Below, one piece after another: positions 10,009 through 19,058 of a stretch of DNA of 64,000 nt (its first letter is position 1; the number at the start of each line of letters is the position of its first letter). Position numbers and translations under genes: made by a program. Under the pieces are notes generated by a model. It did not search any database. It was not told where the DNA came from and saw nothing but the letters and a program-made list of their open reading frames with translations. This DNA is from JBBDIK01 sp040880465 (GTDB lineage: Bacteria; Actinomycetota; UBA4738; JBBDHU01), in assembly GCA_040880465.1 (NCBI GenBank), contig JBBDIK010000011.1, forward strand, positions 124,001 to 188,000, given 5' to 3'.

Positions 10009-10225
10009 TCTTCCCCTTGCCATACTTGAGGTACACGAGGTACGTCCCCAGGACCGCCCCACTGACCATCCCCACGGCCAGGAACACCTTCTGGGTTCCC
10101 AGCCACCGATCGAGCAGGTAGCCGATGCCGCCGTACAACAGGACCCCTGCCAGCAAGGTTCCCGCAACGGCGTACCCCGTTCCGATGCCGTTCCAGCCTG
10201 AGCGTTGGTCGGGACTTCCGGTCAC
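9998..10225 (-). CDS. Small AtpZ/AtpI-type membrane protein, first gene of the atp operon
   Basis: The 75-residue product has two transmembrane helices, GTLLAGVLLYGGIGYLLDRW and a second one after the WLGTQ turn. This matches the small F1Fo-associated AtpZ/Mg-transporter-like family encoded at the head of many atp operons. The GTG start lies nine bases downstream of a TATACT -10 box, so its leader would be at most a few bases. Confidence 0.75.
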   Translation of the reverse strand: MTGSPDQRSGWNGIGTGYAVAGTLLAGVLLYGGIGYLLDRWLGTQKVFLAVGMVSGAVLGTYLVYLKYGKGKSAH

Positions 10226-10234
10226 GGGCGAGGA

Positions 10235-10262
10235 AGTATATCCGCCAGTTCAGGCCCCGTCA
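10235..10262 (-). promoter_or_regulatory. Predicted promoter of the ATP synthase operon
   Basis: On the minus strand TGACGG (10262-10257) and TATACT (10240-10235) are 16 bp apart, and the first GTG of the operon lies nine bases downstream. This gives a nearly leaderless transcript. Confidence 0.5.
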
Positions 10263-10307
10263 GTGAAGGGTATCTGCGCAGGTCAGCCGGTATCCCGGAC
10301 CGAGCTT

Positions 10308-10321
10308 GTGAAACGTTTCAC
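10308..10321. promoter_or_regulatory. Perfect 14-bp palindrome, LacI-type operator candidate
   Basis: GTGAAACGTTTCAC is fully symmetric with the AACGTT centre typical of LacI-family operators. It lies between the end of the first pot operon and the atp promoter, about 46 bp upstream of the proposed -35 box. The regulator is unknown. Confidence 0.45.
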
Positions 10322-10374
10322 GAACTCGCGTGCGGCGTTCGGCCCGCGCTGATCCGTACGCCGGGAACGACCTC

Positions 10375-11232
10375 CTACGCGACCTCGCGCCGCCGCTGGA
10401 ACCAGACGTTCAGGAGGGCCAGGCCGACGCCCACGAGGAAGATGATCGTGCCCATCACGTTCACCGTCGCGGGGACCCCTTGGCGCGAGGCGCCGTAGAC
10501 CCACAGAGGGAACGTCACGGTCTTGCCGGCGTTGAACGTGCTCACGACGTAGTCGTCGATCGAGAGCGCGAACGCCAGTGCGGCCGCTGCCGCGATGCCC
10601 GGCAAGATCAAGGGGAAGGTCACCGTCCAGAAGGTCACCCACGGGGTCGCGCCCAGGTCCTTGGCCGCCTCCTCCCATTCCGCATTGAACCCCTGCGTGC
10701 GGGCCTTGACCGTCACCACCACGAACGAGATGCAGAACATCACGTGCGCTATCAGGATCGTTCCGAAGCCGAGCGGCACGCCGAACGTCACGAACAGGGT
10801 CAGGAGCGACGCTCCCATGACGATCTCGGGCGTGGCCATCGGAAGGAAGATGAACATGTTGGTCGCACCGCGGCCGCGGAACCGGTACCGGGTCAGCGCC
10901 AGCGCGATCATCGTTCCCAGGATCGTGGCCAGAGCGGTGACCACGACGGCGATGATGATCGAGTTCTGCAGCGCGGTAACTAGGTCCGGGTCGTCGAAGA
11001 GGTTCCCCCAGTGCCTGAGCGTGAACCCCTGCCAGGCGTAGTTGTACTTGCCCGCATAGTCGTTGAAGCCGTAGAGGATCATCACCGCGATAGGCAGGAA
11101 CAGATACGCGATCACCAGCCCCGCGAACGTCGGCAGGAACCATCCCTTCTTCCGTCCGCGGCGGCGGGGGGCGTTCGATGTTCCCCTCCCCTCGGCGCGC
11201 TCGAACGCGACGGCGGCGTCGACGTCGGTCAT
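10375..11232 (-). CDS. potC: Polyamine-type ABC transporter permease (PotC-like), first set
   Basis: This 285-residue inner-membrane protein has six predicted helices and the EAA-type cytoplasmic loop EWEEAAKDLGATPWVTFWTVTFP that docks the ATPase. Together with the upstream potB, potD and potA genes it forms a complete importer of the spermidine/putrescine family. Its ATG overlaps the potB stop as ATGA. The N-terminus is extended by about 30 basic residues before helix 1. The substrate is inferred from family only and could be another amine. Confidence 0.9.
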   Translation of the reverse strand: MTDVDAAVAFERAEGRGTSNAPRRRGRKKGWFLPTFAGLVIAYLFLPIAVMILYGFNDYAGKYNYAWQGFTLRHWGNLFDDPDLVTALQNSIIIAVVVTALATILGTMIALALTRYRFRGRGATNMFIFLPMATPEIVMGASLLTLFVTFGVPLGFGTILIAHVMFCISFVVVTVKARTQGFNAEWEEAAKDLGATPWVTFWTVTFPLILPGIAAAAALAFALSIDDYVVSTFNAGKTVTFPLWVYGASRQGVPATVNVMGTIIFLVGVGLALLNVWFQRRREVA

Positions 11233-12131
11233 CCGGTCAACTCCTCGGTCCCCAGCAGCTTCGCGTAGACGAACACGCCGATCAGGATGGCCGCCATCAG
11301 GATGAAGGAGATGGCGGCGCCGGTCGGGTAGTCGTTGTGCTCGAGCATCTGCACCTGGATCACGTTCCCGAGCATCGTCGTGTTCGGATTCCCGAGCAGC
11401 TCGGCATTGATGAAGTCCCCGGCCACCGGGATGAAGGTCAGCAGCGACCCGGCGAGCAGTCCCGGCAACGACAAGGGGAGCGTCACCCGAAGGAAGGTCG
11501 ACCGCTTATTCGAGTACAGGTCCCCCGCCGCTTCCAGCAGGCTGGGATCTATCTTGTCCAGCGACACGAACAGCGGCAGCACCATGAACGGCAGGAAGTT
11601 GTAGATCAGGCCGCCAAGGACGGCGGACGTCGTATTCACGATCTGCGCATCATCCGGCAAGAGCCCGATCGACTTGAGCGTTCCCAGGAAGATTCCGTCA
11701 TCGGCCAGGATGAACTTCCATGAGAGCGTTCGGATGATGTACGAGACGAAGAACGGAAGGATCACCATGAACAGGATCGCGTTCTTCCACCTCCCCGCAC
11801 GCATCGCGATCGCGTACGCCAGGGGGTACCCGATGGCCAGACAGGCGACCGTAACGATCAACGCGTAGACGAGCGAACGGAAGAGCTGTTCGGGGTACGC
11901 GGCCAGGACATCACGGTAGATGCCGACGTTGCCCGTGAACGTGTACCCCTCCGCGTAGGTGCCCGTCTGGAGCGACGTGATGAACATCTGGATGCTCGGC
12001 CACAGCCAGAACAGGAACAGCCACCCGAGCCCGGGAGCCAGCAGCAGGTACGCGATCCACCTGACCCGCGGGCTACGCCGTGCCGGCGGCTGCGCGGACG
12101 GCTGCGCCACGGTGGGCGCGACGACGGCCAA
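11229..12131 (-). CDS. potB: Polyamine-type ABC transporter permease (PotB-like), first set
   Basis: This 300-residue permease has six hydrophobic segments and the EAA loop LLEAAGDLYSNKRSTFLRVTLP. It pairs with PotC to form the channel. The order potA-potD-potB-potC is repeated in the second set at 48469-52611. The start lies three bases after the potD stop. Confidence 0.9.
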   Translation of the reverse strand: MAVVAPTVAQPSAQPPARRSPRVRWIAYLLLAPGLGWLFLFWLWPSIQMFITSLQTGTYAEGYTFTGNVGIYRDVLAAYPEQLFRSLVYALIVTVACLAIGYPLAYAIAMRAGRWKNAILFMVILPFFVSYIIRTLSWKFILADDGIFLGTLKSIGLLPDDAQIVNTTSAVLGGLIYNFLPFMVLPLFVSLDKIDPSLLEAAGDLYSNKRSTFLRVTLPLSLPGLLAGSLLTFIPVAGDFINAELLGNPNTTMLGNVIQVQMLEHNDYPTGAAISFILMAAILIGVFVYAKLLGTEELTG

Positions 12132-12134
12132 CGG

Positions 12135-13397
12135 CTAGCCCAGCACCACGCGGTCGAAGTGGTCCTGCCAGACGGCCTCCTCCGCCGAGTCGAGCCGCTT
12201 GTACGGAGCCGTGTTGGCCAGGACCTCCGCGCTCGGCCACACGAACTGGTCCTCGGCGAGCAGGGCCATGTTCGGGTGGTCCTTGCCGTCCTCGGCGATC
12301 ATCTCCTGAACCCCCTTGACCGGCGACTCGTACCACACCCACTCCGTGATCTGGGTGGCGATCTTCGGGTCGTAGACGAAGTTCATCCAGTCGTGGGCGT
12401 CCGCGGGGTGCTCGGCCAGGATCGGGATGGCCATATTGTCCGACCAGCGGTTCCCGCCTTCCTTCGGCAAGATCCACCGAAGGTCCTGGTCGTCGGCCTG
12501 TCCCAGCTGCAGAGCGAACAGGTCGCCGGACCACGCCATCGTCAGCCACACGTTCCCCGCTGCGAGTTGGTCCGTGTAGTCGTTCCCGTAGTAACCACGA
12601 ACCAGCGGCCGCTGCTGCTCCAAGATGGTCGTCGCCTCCGCGACGTCCTCCTCGGTCGCGGTGACCGGATCGATCCCCATCTTGAAGAAGATGAAGTTGT
12701 AGGTGTCCCGCATCTCGGAGAACATCCCGATCTTCCCCTCGAACGCCGGGTCGAACAGGTCCTCGATGCTGTCGATGTCACGGCCGGTCTTGTTCCGGTC
12801 GTAGCCGATGCCGGTGAGGCCCGCCGCCCACGGGAACGAGTGCTCGTTGTTCGGGTCGAACCACGGGTTCACGAAGGCGTCCTGGATGTTCGCCGTGACG
12901 TTCGGAAGCTTGTCGTGGTGCAGCTTCTCCAGGAACCCGAGGTCGATCAGCTTGGCGATCATCCAGTCGGTCATGGTGATGATGTCCCAGCCGGTCGGCT
13001 GATCCGAACCGAGCTGGCTGCGGATGTCCGTACCGAAGAACTCCTCGTTGTCGTTGATCGTTTCGACGTAGCGGGTGTCGATGCCCGTGGCCTTCTCGAA
13101 GTCGGCGACCGTCCCGCCCTTGACGACGCCGGCAGCGTTCTTGCCTTCCTTGTCGATATACAGGGGCCAATTCGCGATATCGACCTTGCCGGCGGTTTCG
13201 GGAAGCGTCGTCGGCCCGGTGGGCTCGGTCTTCTTGGCTCCTTTCACGCTGCACGCGGCCAGGATCGAGGCCAGGGAGAGCGATCCCGCACCCACCCCCG
13301 CGTACTTGAACAGATCGCGACGGGTGACGCGTCGCTGCGTCAGCCCTCGCATCAGAGCCTGCCGGACCATGTCGTCGTAGTTCGGACGCTCGGTCAT
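12135..13397 (-). CDS. potD: Polyamine-binding lipoprotein (PotD-like), first set
   Basis: This is the extracytoplasmic solute-binding protein of the importer. I place the start at MTERPNYDDM, whose ATG overlaps the potA stop as ATGA, giving 420 residues. The N-terminus carries a twin-arginine-like motif (TRRDLFKYAG) followed by a hydrophobic stretch and the lipobox LAAC, so Tat export and lipid anchoring are likely. The mature part fits the PotD/PotF fold (DIANWPLYID near the start; TMAWSGDLFALQ). The ligand cannot be read from sequence. Confidence 0.88.
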   Translation of the reverse strand: MTERPNYDDMVRQALMRGLTQRRVTRRDLFKYAGVGAGSLSLASILAACSVKGAKKTEPTGPTTLPETAGKVDIANWPLYIDKEGKNAAGVVKGGTVADFEKATGIDTRYVETINDNEEFFGTDIRSQLGSDQPTGWDIITMTDWMIAKLIDLGFLEKLHHDKLPNVTANIQDAFVNPWFDPNNEHSFPWAAGLTGIGYDRNKTGRDIDSIEDLFDPAFEGKIGMFSEMRDTYNFIFFKMGIDPVTATEEDVAEATTILEQQRPLVRGYYGNDYTDQLAAGNVWLTMAWSGDLFALQLGQADDQDLRWILPKEGGNRWSDNMAIPILAEHPADAHDWMNFVYDPKIATQITEWVWYESPVKGVQEMIAEDGKDHPNMALLAEDQFVWPSAEVLANTAPYKRLDSAEEAVWQDHFDRVVLG

Positions 13398-14545
13398 TCC
13401 CCTTCGACCTCCTCCTTGGTCAGGCCCGCCTGCGGGCGGACCGCGAACGTGTTCTCCGGCAACCACCGGAGCTGCACCTTGGTTCCCGGCGAGGCTGCGG
13501 GCTCGTCGCCGAGGTTCTGCTCGACCACGGTCAGCGTCACGCCGCCGGGTCCCTCCACCGTGTACTGGTACGACACGCCGATGAACGTCGCCATGCGCAG
13601 CAGCCCCGGAACGTTGTTCTTGCCGTCGGCGACGGCGCCGGACCCGGCCGATCCCTCCGCGCCCGTGACCAACTTGATCTTCTCGGGACGCACGCCGACG
13701 CGCACCGCGGCGCCGGCCTTCGAGTCGCCGTTGAGGCGCGCTGACGGCATGCGCACCTCTTCCCCACCTGCGAGCGTCACCGTCGCCGTGTCCCCCGCGA
13801 CATCCTTCACCTTGCCGTCCAGCAGGTTCGACGCGCCGAGGAACTGAGCCACGAACTCGGTGTTCGGGTTCTCGTAGATGTCCTCAGGAACGCCGATCTG
13901 CTCGACCCGGCCTCCGCGCATCACGGCGATGCGGTCGGACATCGTCATCGCCTCCTCCTGGTCGTGGGTCACGTAGATGAACGTGATCCCGACTTCGGTC
14001 TGGATGCGCTTCAGTTCCAGCTGCATCTGCTTGCGGAGCTTCAGGTCCAGTGCGCCGAGTGGCTCGTCCAGCAGGAGGACCTGCGGCCGGTTGACCAGGG
14101 CGCGGGCCAGGGCGACCCGCTGGCGCTGGCCGCCGGAGAGCTGCGCGGGCTTGCGCCTGCCGTACTCGGGCAGGTCCACGAGCGCGAGCGCTTCGTCCAC
14201 CCGCTTGCCGACCTCAGCCTTGGCGACCTTCTTGCGCTTCAGGCCGTACGCGACGTTATCGGAGACCGAGAGATGAGGGAACAGCGCGTACGACTGGAAG
14301 ACGGTGTTGACGTCTCGCTTGTAGGGCGGCAGATCGGTGACATCCGTGCCCTTGAGCCAGACGCTCCCGCTGGTCGGGTCCTCGAACCCGCCGATCATCC
14401 GGAGCGTCGTGGTTTTCCCGCATCCCGAAGGCCCGAGCATCGAGAAGAACTCACCGTCCCCGATCTCGAGGGAGAGGTCATCGACCGCCACGACGTCGCC
14501 GAACGCCTTCGTAACATGGTCGAGCCGTACTTCGATGTCGGCCAT
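13394..14545 (-). CDS. potA: Polyamine-type ABC transporter ATPase (PotA-like), first set
   Basis: This 383-residue ATPase energises the PotBCD importer. It has Walker A GPSGCGKTT, the signature LSGGQRQRVALARAL, Walker B followed by DEPLGALD, the switch His in YVTHDQEEA, and a C-terminal TOBE domain. GAGAGGGG precedes MADIEVRLDH and fixes the start; the frame is open further upstream but shows no homology. It is the first gene of the operon and is divergent from the aminotransferase at 14753. Confidence 0.95.
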   Translation of the reverse strand: MADIEVRLDHVTKAFGDVVAVDDLSLEIGDGEFFSMLGPSGCGKTTTLRMIGGFEDPTSGSVWLKGTDVTDLPPYKRDVNTVFQSYALFPHLSVSDNVAYGLKRKKVAKAEVGKRVDEALALVDLPEYGRRKPAQLSGGQRQRVALARALVNRPQVLLLDEPLGALDLKLRKQMQLELKRIQTEVGITFIYVTHDQEEAMTMSDRIAVMRGGRVEQIGVPEDIYENPNTEFVAQFLGASNLLDGKVKDVAGDTATVTLAGGEEVRMPSARLNGDSKAGAAVRVGVRPEKIKLVTGAEGSAGSGAVADGKNNVPGLLRMATFIGVSYQYTVEGPGGVTLTVVEQNLGDEPAASPGTKVQLRWLPENTFAVRPQAGLTKEEVEGE

Positions 14546-14578
14546 CTGCCCCTCTCGCGGTGTCGGGCGCTCGGCCCG

Positions 14579-14584
14579 ATTATG
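14579..14584 (-). promoter_or_regulatory. Predicted -10 box for the first pot operon
   Basis: CATAAT on the minus strand, one mismatch from TATAAT, lies 33 bases before the potA ATG. No convincing -35 box is visible. The transcript would carry a short leader that includes the GAGAGGGG ribosome-binding site. Confidence 0.35.
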
Positions 14585-14660
14585 CCATTGTGCAAGCCAG
14601 AGCGTGCCCCGGGTAGAATCCATGGTCGAGACCCTGGGGGGCACGGCCTCCCGCCGGACG

Positions 14661-14677
14661 TTGTCCGAACTGGACAA
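14661..14677. promoter_or_regulatory. Inverted repeat TTGTCC-N5-GGACAA, candidate operator
   Basis: A perfect 6-bp inverted repeat with a 5-bp spacer sits in the 207-bp region between potA and the divergent aminotransferase gene. The geometry suits a dimeric GntR- or MarR-type repressor controlling one or both units. No regulator gene is adjacent. Confidence 0.45.
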
Positions 14678-14752
14678 TGCCGAGCCCGGGCCGCCCGCCT
14701 ACCGTGGGCCCGGACGGGGCCACCGGACGGACCACCGGCAGGAGTGATAACC

Positions 14753-16123
14753 GTGGCAAGCGGAGCGGACATCGAGCGGCTGAAGGCCAAGGCGAACGAG
14801 ATCGCCGAACGGGAGAACAAGATCCTCCTTGACCGGACCCAGGCCTCGGCCAAGCTCTACGAGCGAGCGGTGAAGTCCATGCCGCTGGGCGTGGCCTCGT
14901 CCTTCCAGACGAACGACCCGTACCCGATCTATGGCGACCACGGCGCCGGCAGCCGGCTCTGGGATGTGGACGGGAATGAGTACGTCGACTACCACAACGG
15001 GTTCGGCACGATGGTGGTCGGCCACGCCAACCCGAAGATCGTCGAGGCGATCGAACGCGCCGCCCGCCGCGGAACGCACTTCGCGACGACCACGCCCGTC
15101 TCCGTCGAGATGGCCGAGGAGATGTGCCGGCGGTTCGGCCTCGAGCGCGTGCGCTTCTCGAACTCGGGCACCGAGGCCACGATGGACGCGATCCGTGTCG
15201 GCCGCGCGGTGACCGGCAAGGACAACCTGGTCAAGATCGAGGCCTCCTACCACGGCCACCACGACGCCGTGATGTTCTCGATCATCCCCGGCTTCGACGA
15301 GATGGGTCCCAAGGAACGCCCCTACAACGTGCCTTTCACGCGCGGCATCCCCAAGAGCAGCTGGGACGACATCCGCGTGGTGCCGTTCAACGACGCCGAG
15401 GCGCTCGAAAGGCTGTTCGACGCCGAAGGCGACTCGATCGGCGCGATGATCATGGAGCCGGTGATGATGAACGTCGGTCTCATCCCACCGGATCCCGGGT
15501 ACCTCGAGAAGGTCCGCGAGCTGTGCACGAAGCACAACGTGTGCATGATCTTCGACGAGGTCAAGACCGGCGCGACGATCAACCCGGGTGGCGCGATCGG
15601 GCTCTACGGCGTGCAGCCGGACCTCGCGTGCTTCGCGAAGGCGATCGGCGGCGGAACGCCGATCGGTGCGTTCGGCGGCAGCGCGGCGTTCATGGACGAG
15701 ATCGGCAAGTCACTCGCGCACCTGGGAACGTTCAACGGCAACCCTCTGTCGACGTCCGCGGGCCTCGCGGCGCTGACCGAGGTATTGACGCCCGACGCGT
15801 ACGTGCTCCTCTCCGCGCTCGGGACGCGACTGGCGAGCGGGTCCGAGAGGATCCTGGCGGAGTACGGCATCGAGGCGCACGTGCGGGACTTCGGCGCGAA
15901 AGGCGCGATCTCCTATCGGGCCGAGCCCTTCCACAACTACCGCGAGTTCCAGGAAGCGGAGTCCGAGCTGTTCTACGGATCGTTCCCGTGGATGCTGAAC
16001 CGCGGGATCTTCATGACGCCCGGCGACGAGGAGCAGTGGACCATCTCGGTGATGCACACCGAGGAAGACATCGACCGCTACCTGGACGGGTACGCGGGCT
16101 ACTGCGAAGAACTCACCAAGTAG
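14753..16123 (+). CDS. Class-III PLP aminotransferase, glutamate-1-semialdehyde-mutase-like
   Basis: The 456-residue enzyme has the PLP-binding lysine at 296 (CFAKAIGGGTP), the cofactor Asp in FDEVKTG (268) and the phosphate-binding SNSGTEA at 136-142. The start is GTG at 14753, eight bases after AGGAG; a GTG nine bases earlier overlaps that site. HemL itself usually sits with haem genes, whereas this gene is divergent from a polyamine importer. A role in transaminating an amine or omega-amino acid is therefore at least as likely. Confidence 0.8.
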   Translation: MASGADIERLKAKANEIAERENKILLDRTQASAKLYERAVKSMPLGVASSFQTNDPYPIYGDHGAGSRLWDVDGNEYVDYHNGFGTMVVGHANPKIVEAIERAARRGTHFATTTPVSVEMAEEMCRRFGLERVRFSNSGTEATMDAIRVGRAVTGKDNLVKIEASYHGHHDAVMFSIIPGFDEMGPKERPYNVPFTRGIPKSSWDDIRVVPFNDAEALERLFDAEGDSIGAMIMEPVMMNVGLIPPDPGYLEKVRELCTKHNVCMIFDEVKTGATINPGGAIGLYGVQPDLACFAKAIGGGTPIGAFGGSAAFMDEIGKSLAHLGTFNGNPLSTSAGLAALTEVLTPDAYVLLSALGTRLASGSERILAEYGIEAHVRDFGAKGAISYRAEPFHNYREFQEAESELFYGSFPWMLNRGIFMTPGDEEQWTISVMHTEEDIDRYLDGYAGYCEELTK

Positions 16124-16163
16124 GCAAGCCCAACGAGTAGTCTGGCCGGGCTAGGATTCCCCG

Positions 16164-16922
16164 GTGAGCGAGACAGATAGCGGGCAGCCACCCCGGCAGG
16201 GCTTCTTCAGGGACCTCGGGTCGGCGCTTGCGGTTTGGGCAAGGTTCCCCGCCCTCCCTCTGATCACGATGAGCCTCGCCGTCGGAACGCAGCTGACAGG
16301 CATGACGACGGTGCTCTTCCTCCCGACGGTTGTCCTGGCGACCGCAGGTGTGACATGGATGGGCGTCGAGCGATCCTGGTACGTCGCAGCGTGGCGCGGT
16401 GAACGGGTGGCGGTCCGGGATGTGACTGAGTGGATGATGCTTCACTTCTGGCCGTTCGTCAGACTCGTAATGCTCATGGGAATCGTCATGGTGCCGGCGA
16501 TCGTCCTGAGCGTCATCGCGGCGAATGCGGGTGGCCAGGGGCGGTCCACGGCCCGCATCACGCTTCTCATCTCGTCTCTCGCCCTCGATGTTGCACTCAC
16601 CTTCGGCATCCCCGCCCTGGCGCTCCGCACAAGCCGCGTGTGGAGCGCGATGAAGATCGGCATGGTCATGATCGCGGCAACCTGGCCGGGCTGCCTGATC
16701 TACCTTCTCGTCCCTCCCTTGGTGGTTCACCTCGTGATCTTCGCGTCGGGACCGACCGTTCAGATGCCGCTCCTCGTTGGCGTCGGAGCGGTCACCACGC
16801 TGGTGCGCCTGGCCTTCGATGGAGCCGTCGCCAGGTTCTATGCGCGGTCGGAGCACCTCGTCATAGACCTCGAAGAATGGGACAAAGCCGCAACGGAGGG
16901 ACAGACCCCGCAGGCCAGATAG
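16164..16922 (+). CDS. Multi-pass membrane protein of unknown function
   Basis: I do not recognise this 252-residue protein. It has five or six hydrophobic segments between residues 27 and 230 and charged ends. TAGGAT ends six bases before the GTG start, so a leaderless mRNA is likely. It lies 40 bp after the aminotransferase and 109 bp before a PLP decarboxylase on the same strand, but nothing in the sequence ties it to either function. Confidence 0.65.
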   Translation: MSETDSGQPPRQGFFRDLGSALAVWARFPALPLITMSLAVGTQLTGMTTVLFLPTVVLATAGVTWMGVERSWYVAAWRGERVAVRDVTEWMMLHFWPFVRLVMLMGIVMVPAIVLSVIAANAGGQGRSTARITLLISSLALDVALTFGIPALALRTSRVWSAMKIGMVMIAATWPGCLIYLLVPPLVVHLVIFASGPTVQMPLLVGVGAVTTLVRLAFDGAVARFYARSEHLVIDLEEWDKAATEGQTPQAR

Positions 16923-17031
16923 GCAGCGGATGCGGTAGCACAGTCCGATACCATGGTCGGCGGGTCGCCTGTTCCCCTCGAACGACAGGCCCGGGCTCGT
17001 CCCGGAGGCGCGATTCGAGGAGGCAGCAGCC

Positions 17032-18396
17032 ATGCATCGATTCACCACCGAGACCGACGCCATCGCCCAGGCCGTCGTCGGCTACGCGCTCGACCGCATC
17101 AAGATGGACCCGCCCCCGCTCGACGGGCCCGCGACGCTGGAGGAACTCCGTGCGGCGGCCGGCGAAACCATCACCGCCGATGGGATCGGCGGCGAAGAGG
17201 CCCTTCGGGTGTTCGCCGACGTCCTCGCCCCCGCGACCCTTTCGACCGACCACCCACGCAACTGGGCGTTCGTGCCTGCGGCCCCGACTGAGGCGTCAGT
17301 GCTGTTCGACCTAGTGGTCGGCGCGTCCTCGATCATCGGCTCCACCTGGATCGACGGCGCCGGTGCGATCTACGCCGAGAACCAGGCGATCCGCTGGCTG
17401 CTGGACCTTGCGGGATTCCCCGGATCCTCGGGAGGCGTCTTCGTCTCTGGCGGCTCGGCCGGGAACCTGTCGGCTCTGGTCACGGCCCGCGACCGGGCCA
17501 TGCGCGAACGGCAGGCCGCCGGCCGCGAACGGCCGGCGCGCTGGACGCTCGCCGCGACGGAGGACGCCCACTCCTCGGTGTGGTCGGCCGCCAAGGTGAT
17601 GGACGTCGATGTGCTGGCCGTCCCGACTGACGAACGGGCGCGCCTGACCGGCGAGGCCCTGGAGAACACGCTCCAGCAGCGCGCCGGGGACCTGGACGGT
17701 CTGTTCGCGGTCGTGGCCACCGGCGGGACCACCAACGCCGGCATCGTCGACGACCTGGAGGGCGTCCGCTGGGTCGCACAGCGCCGCGGCCTCTGGCTCC
17801 ACGTGGACGGGGCCTACGGCGGTGCCGCCCTCGCCGCGCCGTCAGCGCGGGCCCTGTTCACCGGCATCGAGCACGCCGACTCGGTCGTGATCGATCCGCA
17901 CAAACTGCTGTTCGCGCCGTTCGATTGCGCTGCGCTGCTGTACAGGGACCCGCTCGTCGCCGCGCGCGCCCATATGCAGGAGGCGGCCTACCTCGACGAG
18001 GTGACGGAGCTGGAGAACTGGAACCCCTCGCACTACGCGTATCACTTAACCCGCCGTGTCCGAGGCTTGCCCTTCTGGTTCTCGCTCGCGACCCATGGGA
18101 CCGCCGCCTACCGCGACGCCGTCGAGGCGGTCCTGCAGCTCACGCGTGAGGCCGCCGACGAGATCCGCGGCCGCGACGGCCTGGAGCTGCTGGAAGAGCC
18201 CGAGATCTCGGTGGTGCTGTTCAAGCGCGACGGCTGGGGGGAGGACCGCTATCTGACCTGGTGCGACGAGCTCTTGGACACGCACACGGCATTCGCGCTT
18301 CCGACGACCTGGCACGGCGAGAAGGTCATGCGCTTCTGCTTCGTGAATCCGGTCACGACGATCGAGGACGTCCGCGTCGTCCTGGACACGATGTGA
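17032..18396 (+). CDS. PLP-dependent group II decarboxylase (aromatic/acidic amino acid type)
   Basis: The 454-residue protein has the fold-type-I decarboxylase signature. The PLP lysine is Lys291 in VIDPHKLLFAP, Asp259 in HVDGAYGG pairs with the pyridine nitrogen, and ATGGTTNAG at 229-237 is typical of the family. Substrates in this group include glutamate, tyrosine, tryptophan and 2,4-diaminobutyrate; the sequence alone does not choose. AGGAGG lies eight bases before the ATG. Nearby amine genes make an amine-producing role attractive, but this is inference. Confidence 0.82.
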   Translation: MHRFTTETDAIAQAVVGYALDRIKMDPPPLDGPATLEELRAAAGETITADGIGGEEALRVFADVLAPATLSTDHPRNWAFVPAAPTEASVLFDLVVGASSIIGSTWIDGAGAIYAENQAIRWLLDLAGFPGSSGGVFVSGGSAGNLSALVTARDRAMRERQAAGRERPARWTLAATEDAHSSVWSAAKVMDVDVLAVPTDERARLTGEALENTLQQRAGDLDGLFAVVATGGTTNAGIVDDLEGVRWVAQRRGLWLHVDGAYGGAALAAPSARALFTGIEHADSVVIDPHKLLFAPFDCAALLYRDPLVAARAHMQEAAYLDEVTELENWNPSHYAYHLTRRVRGLPFWFSLATHGTAAYRDAVEAVLQLTREAADEIRGRDGLELLEEPEISVVLFKRDGWGEDRYLTWCDELLDTHTAFALPTTWHGEKVMRFCFVNPVTTIEDVRVVLDTM

Positions 18397-18410
18397 GGGC
18401 CCGTCCTCAC
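18393..18410. terminator. Short hairpin between convergent genes
   Basis: GTGAGG and CCTCAC form a 6-bp stem with a 6-nt loop spanning both stop codons of the convergent decarboxylase and methyltransferase genes. It lacks a U-tract on either strand, so it is at best a weak bidirectional terminator. Confidence 0.25.
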
Positions 18411-19057
18411 GCCCCGGACGTTCCTCGAGTCTCTTCCCGGCGGGTCATGAGGAAGCAGGCGAAACCGGAGCCCTCGGCGGGCTCGGGGAGGCGTTCGATA
18501 TCGAAATGCTCCGCGAACAGCTCCCGCTCCTCCCCCGGACGGACGGCGCCCGACAGCTTGGATGCCCCGTCGAAGGTGATCAGCGGGAGGTCGCGCGGGT
18601 CTGCGTAGAAGCACCAGAGAAGTACCTTGGCGCCGGGCCTCGCGAGGTCGGCCATCAGGGCCGCCATCCGCTGCCGGGCGTTAGACCGTAGATCGTCGAG
18701 CGTTCCGTAGTCGGCCAACAGATCGAACGCGCCTCGGTAGCGCTCGGGTACCGGCTTCGTCAGGTCGGCGTGCACCCAGCGAGTACGGTCATCTACCCCG
18801 GCAGCCCCCGCGGCCTCCCGGGCCTTGCGCAATGCGACCGCCGAGAGATCAACCCCCGTCACCTCGAACCCATGCTCGGCGAGGAACACCGCGTTCGCTC
18901 CGGTGCCGCAGCCGAGATCGATGGCTCGACCCGGCGGGAGCGCCTCCGCGGCAAGAACGCCCGACTCCACCTGCTCGACCAGTTCGGGCCGTGGACCCAT
19001 CTCCCAGGGGGCACCCTTGCGGTAGATCAGGTCATAGGCCCAGCTCGGGACATGCAT
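18407..19057 (-). CDS. Class I SAM-dependent methyltransferase
   Basis: The 216-residue protein has SAM motif I as IDLGCGTGANAVFLAEHG at about 46-63 and the acidic ribose-binding residue in TGVDLS. The opening WAYDLIYRKGAPWEMG resembles the thiopurine/tellurite-type methyltransferase family. The substrate is unknown. It starts one base after the stop of the ureohydrolase gene and probably shares its mRNA. Confidence 0.8.
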   Translation of the reverse strand: MHVPSWAYDLIYRKGAPWEMGPRPELVEQVESGVLAAEALPPGRAIDLGCGTGANAVFLAEHGFEVTGVDLSAVALRKAREAAGAAGVDDRTRWVHADLTKPVPERYRGAFDLLADYGTLDDLRSNARQRMAALMADLARPGAKVLLWCFYADPRDLPLITFDGASKLSGAVRPGEERELFAEHFDIERLPEPAEGSGFACFLMTRREETRGTSGA

Positions 19058-19058
19058 G

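Noticed and set aside
14753..16123. Firm assignment as HemL (glutamate-1-semialdehyde aminomutase)
   Set aside because: The family resemblance is real, but no haem genes are nearby and the gene is divergent from a polyamine importer, so I keep the broader class-III aminotransferase call.
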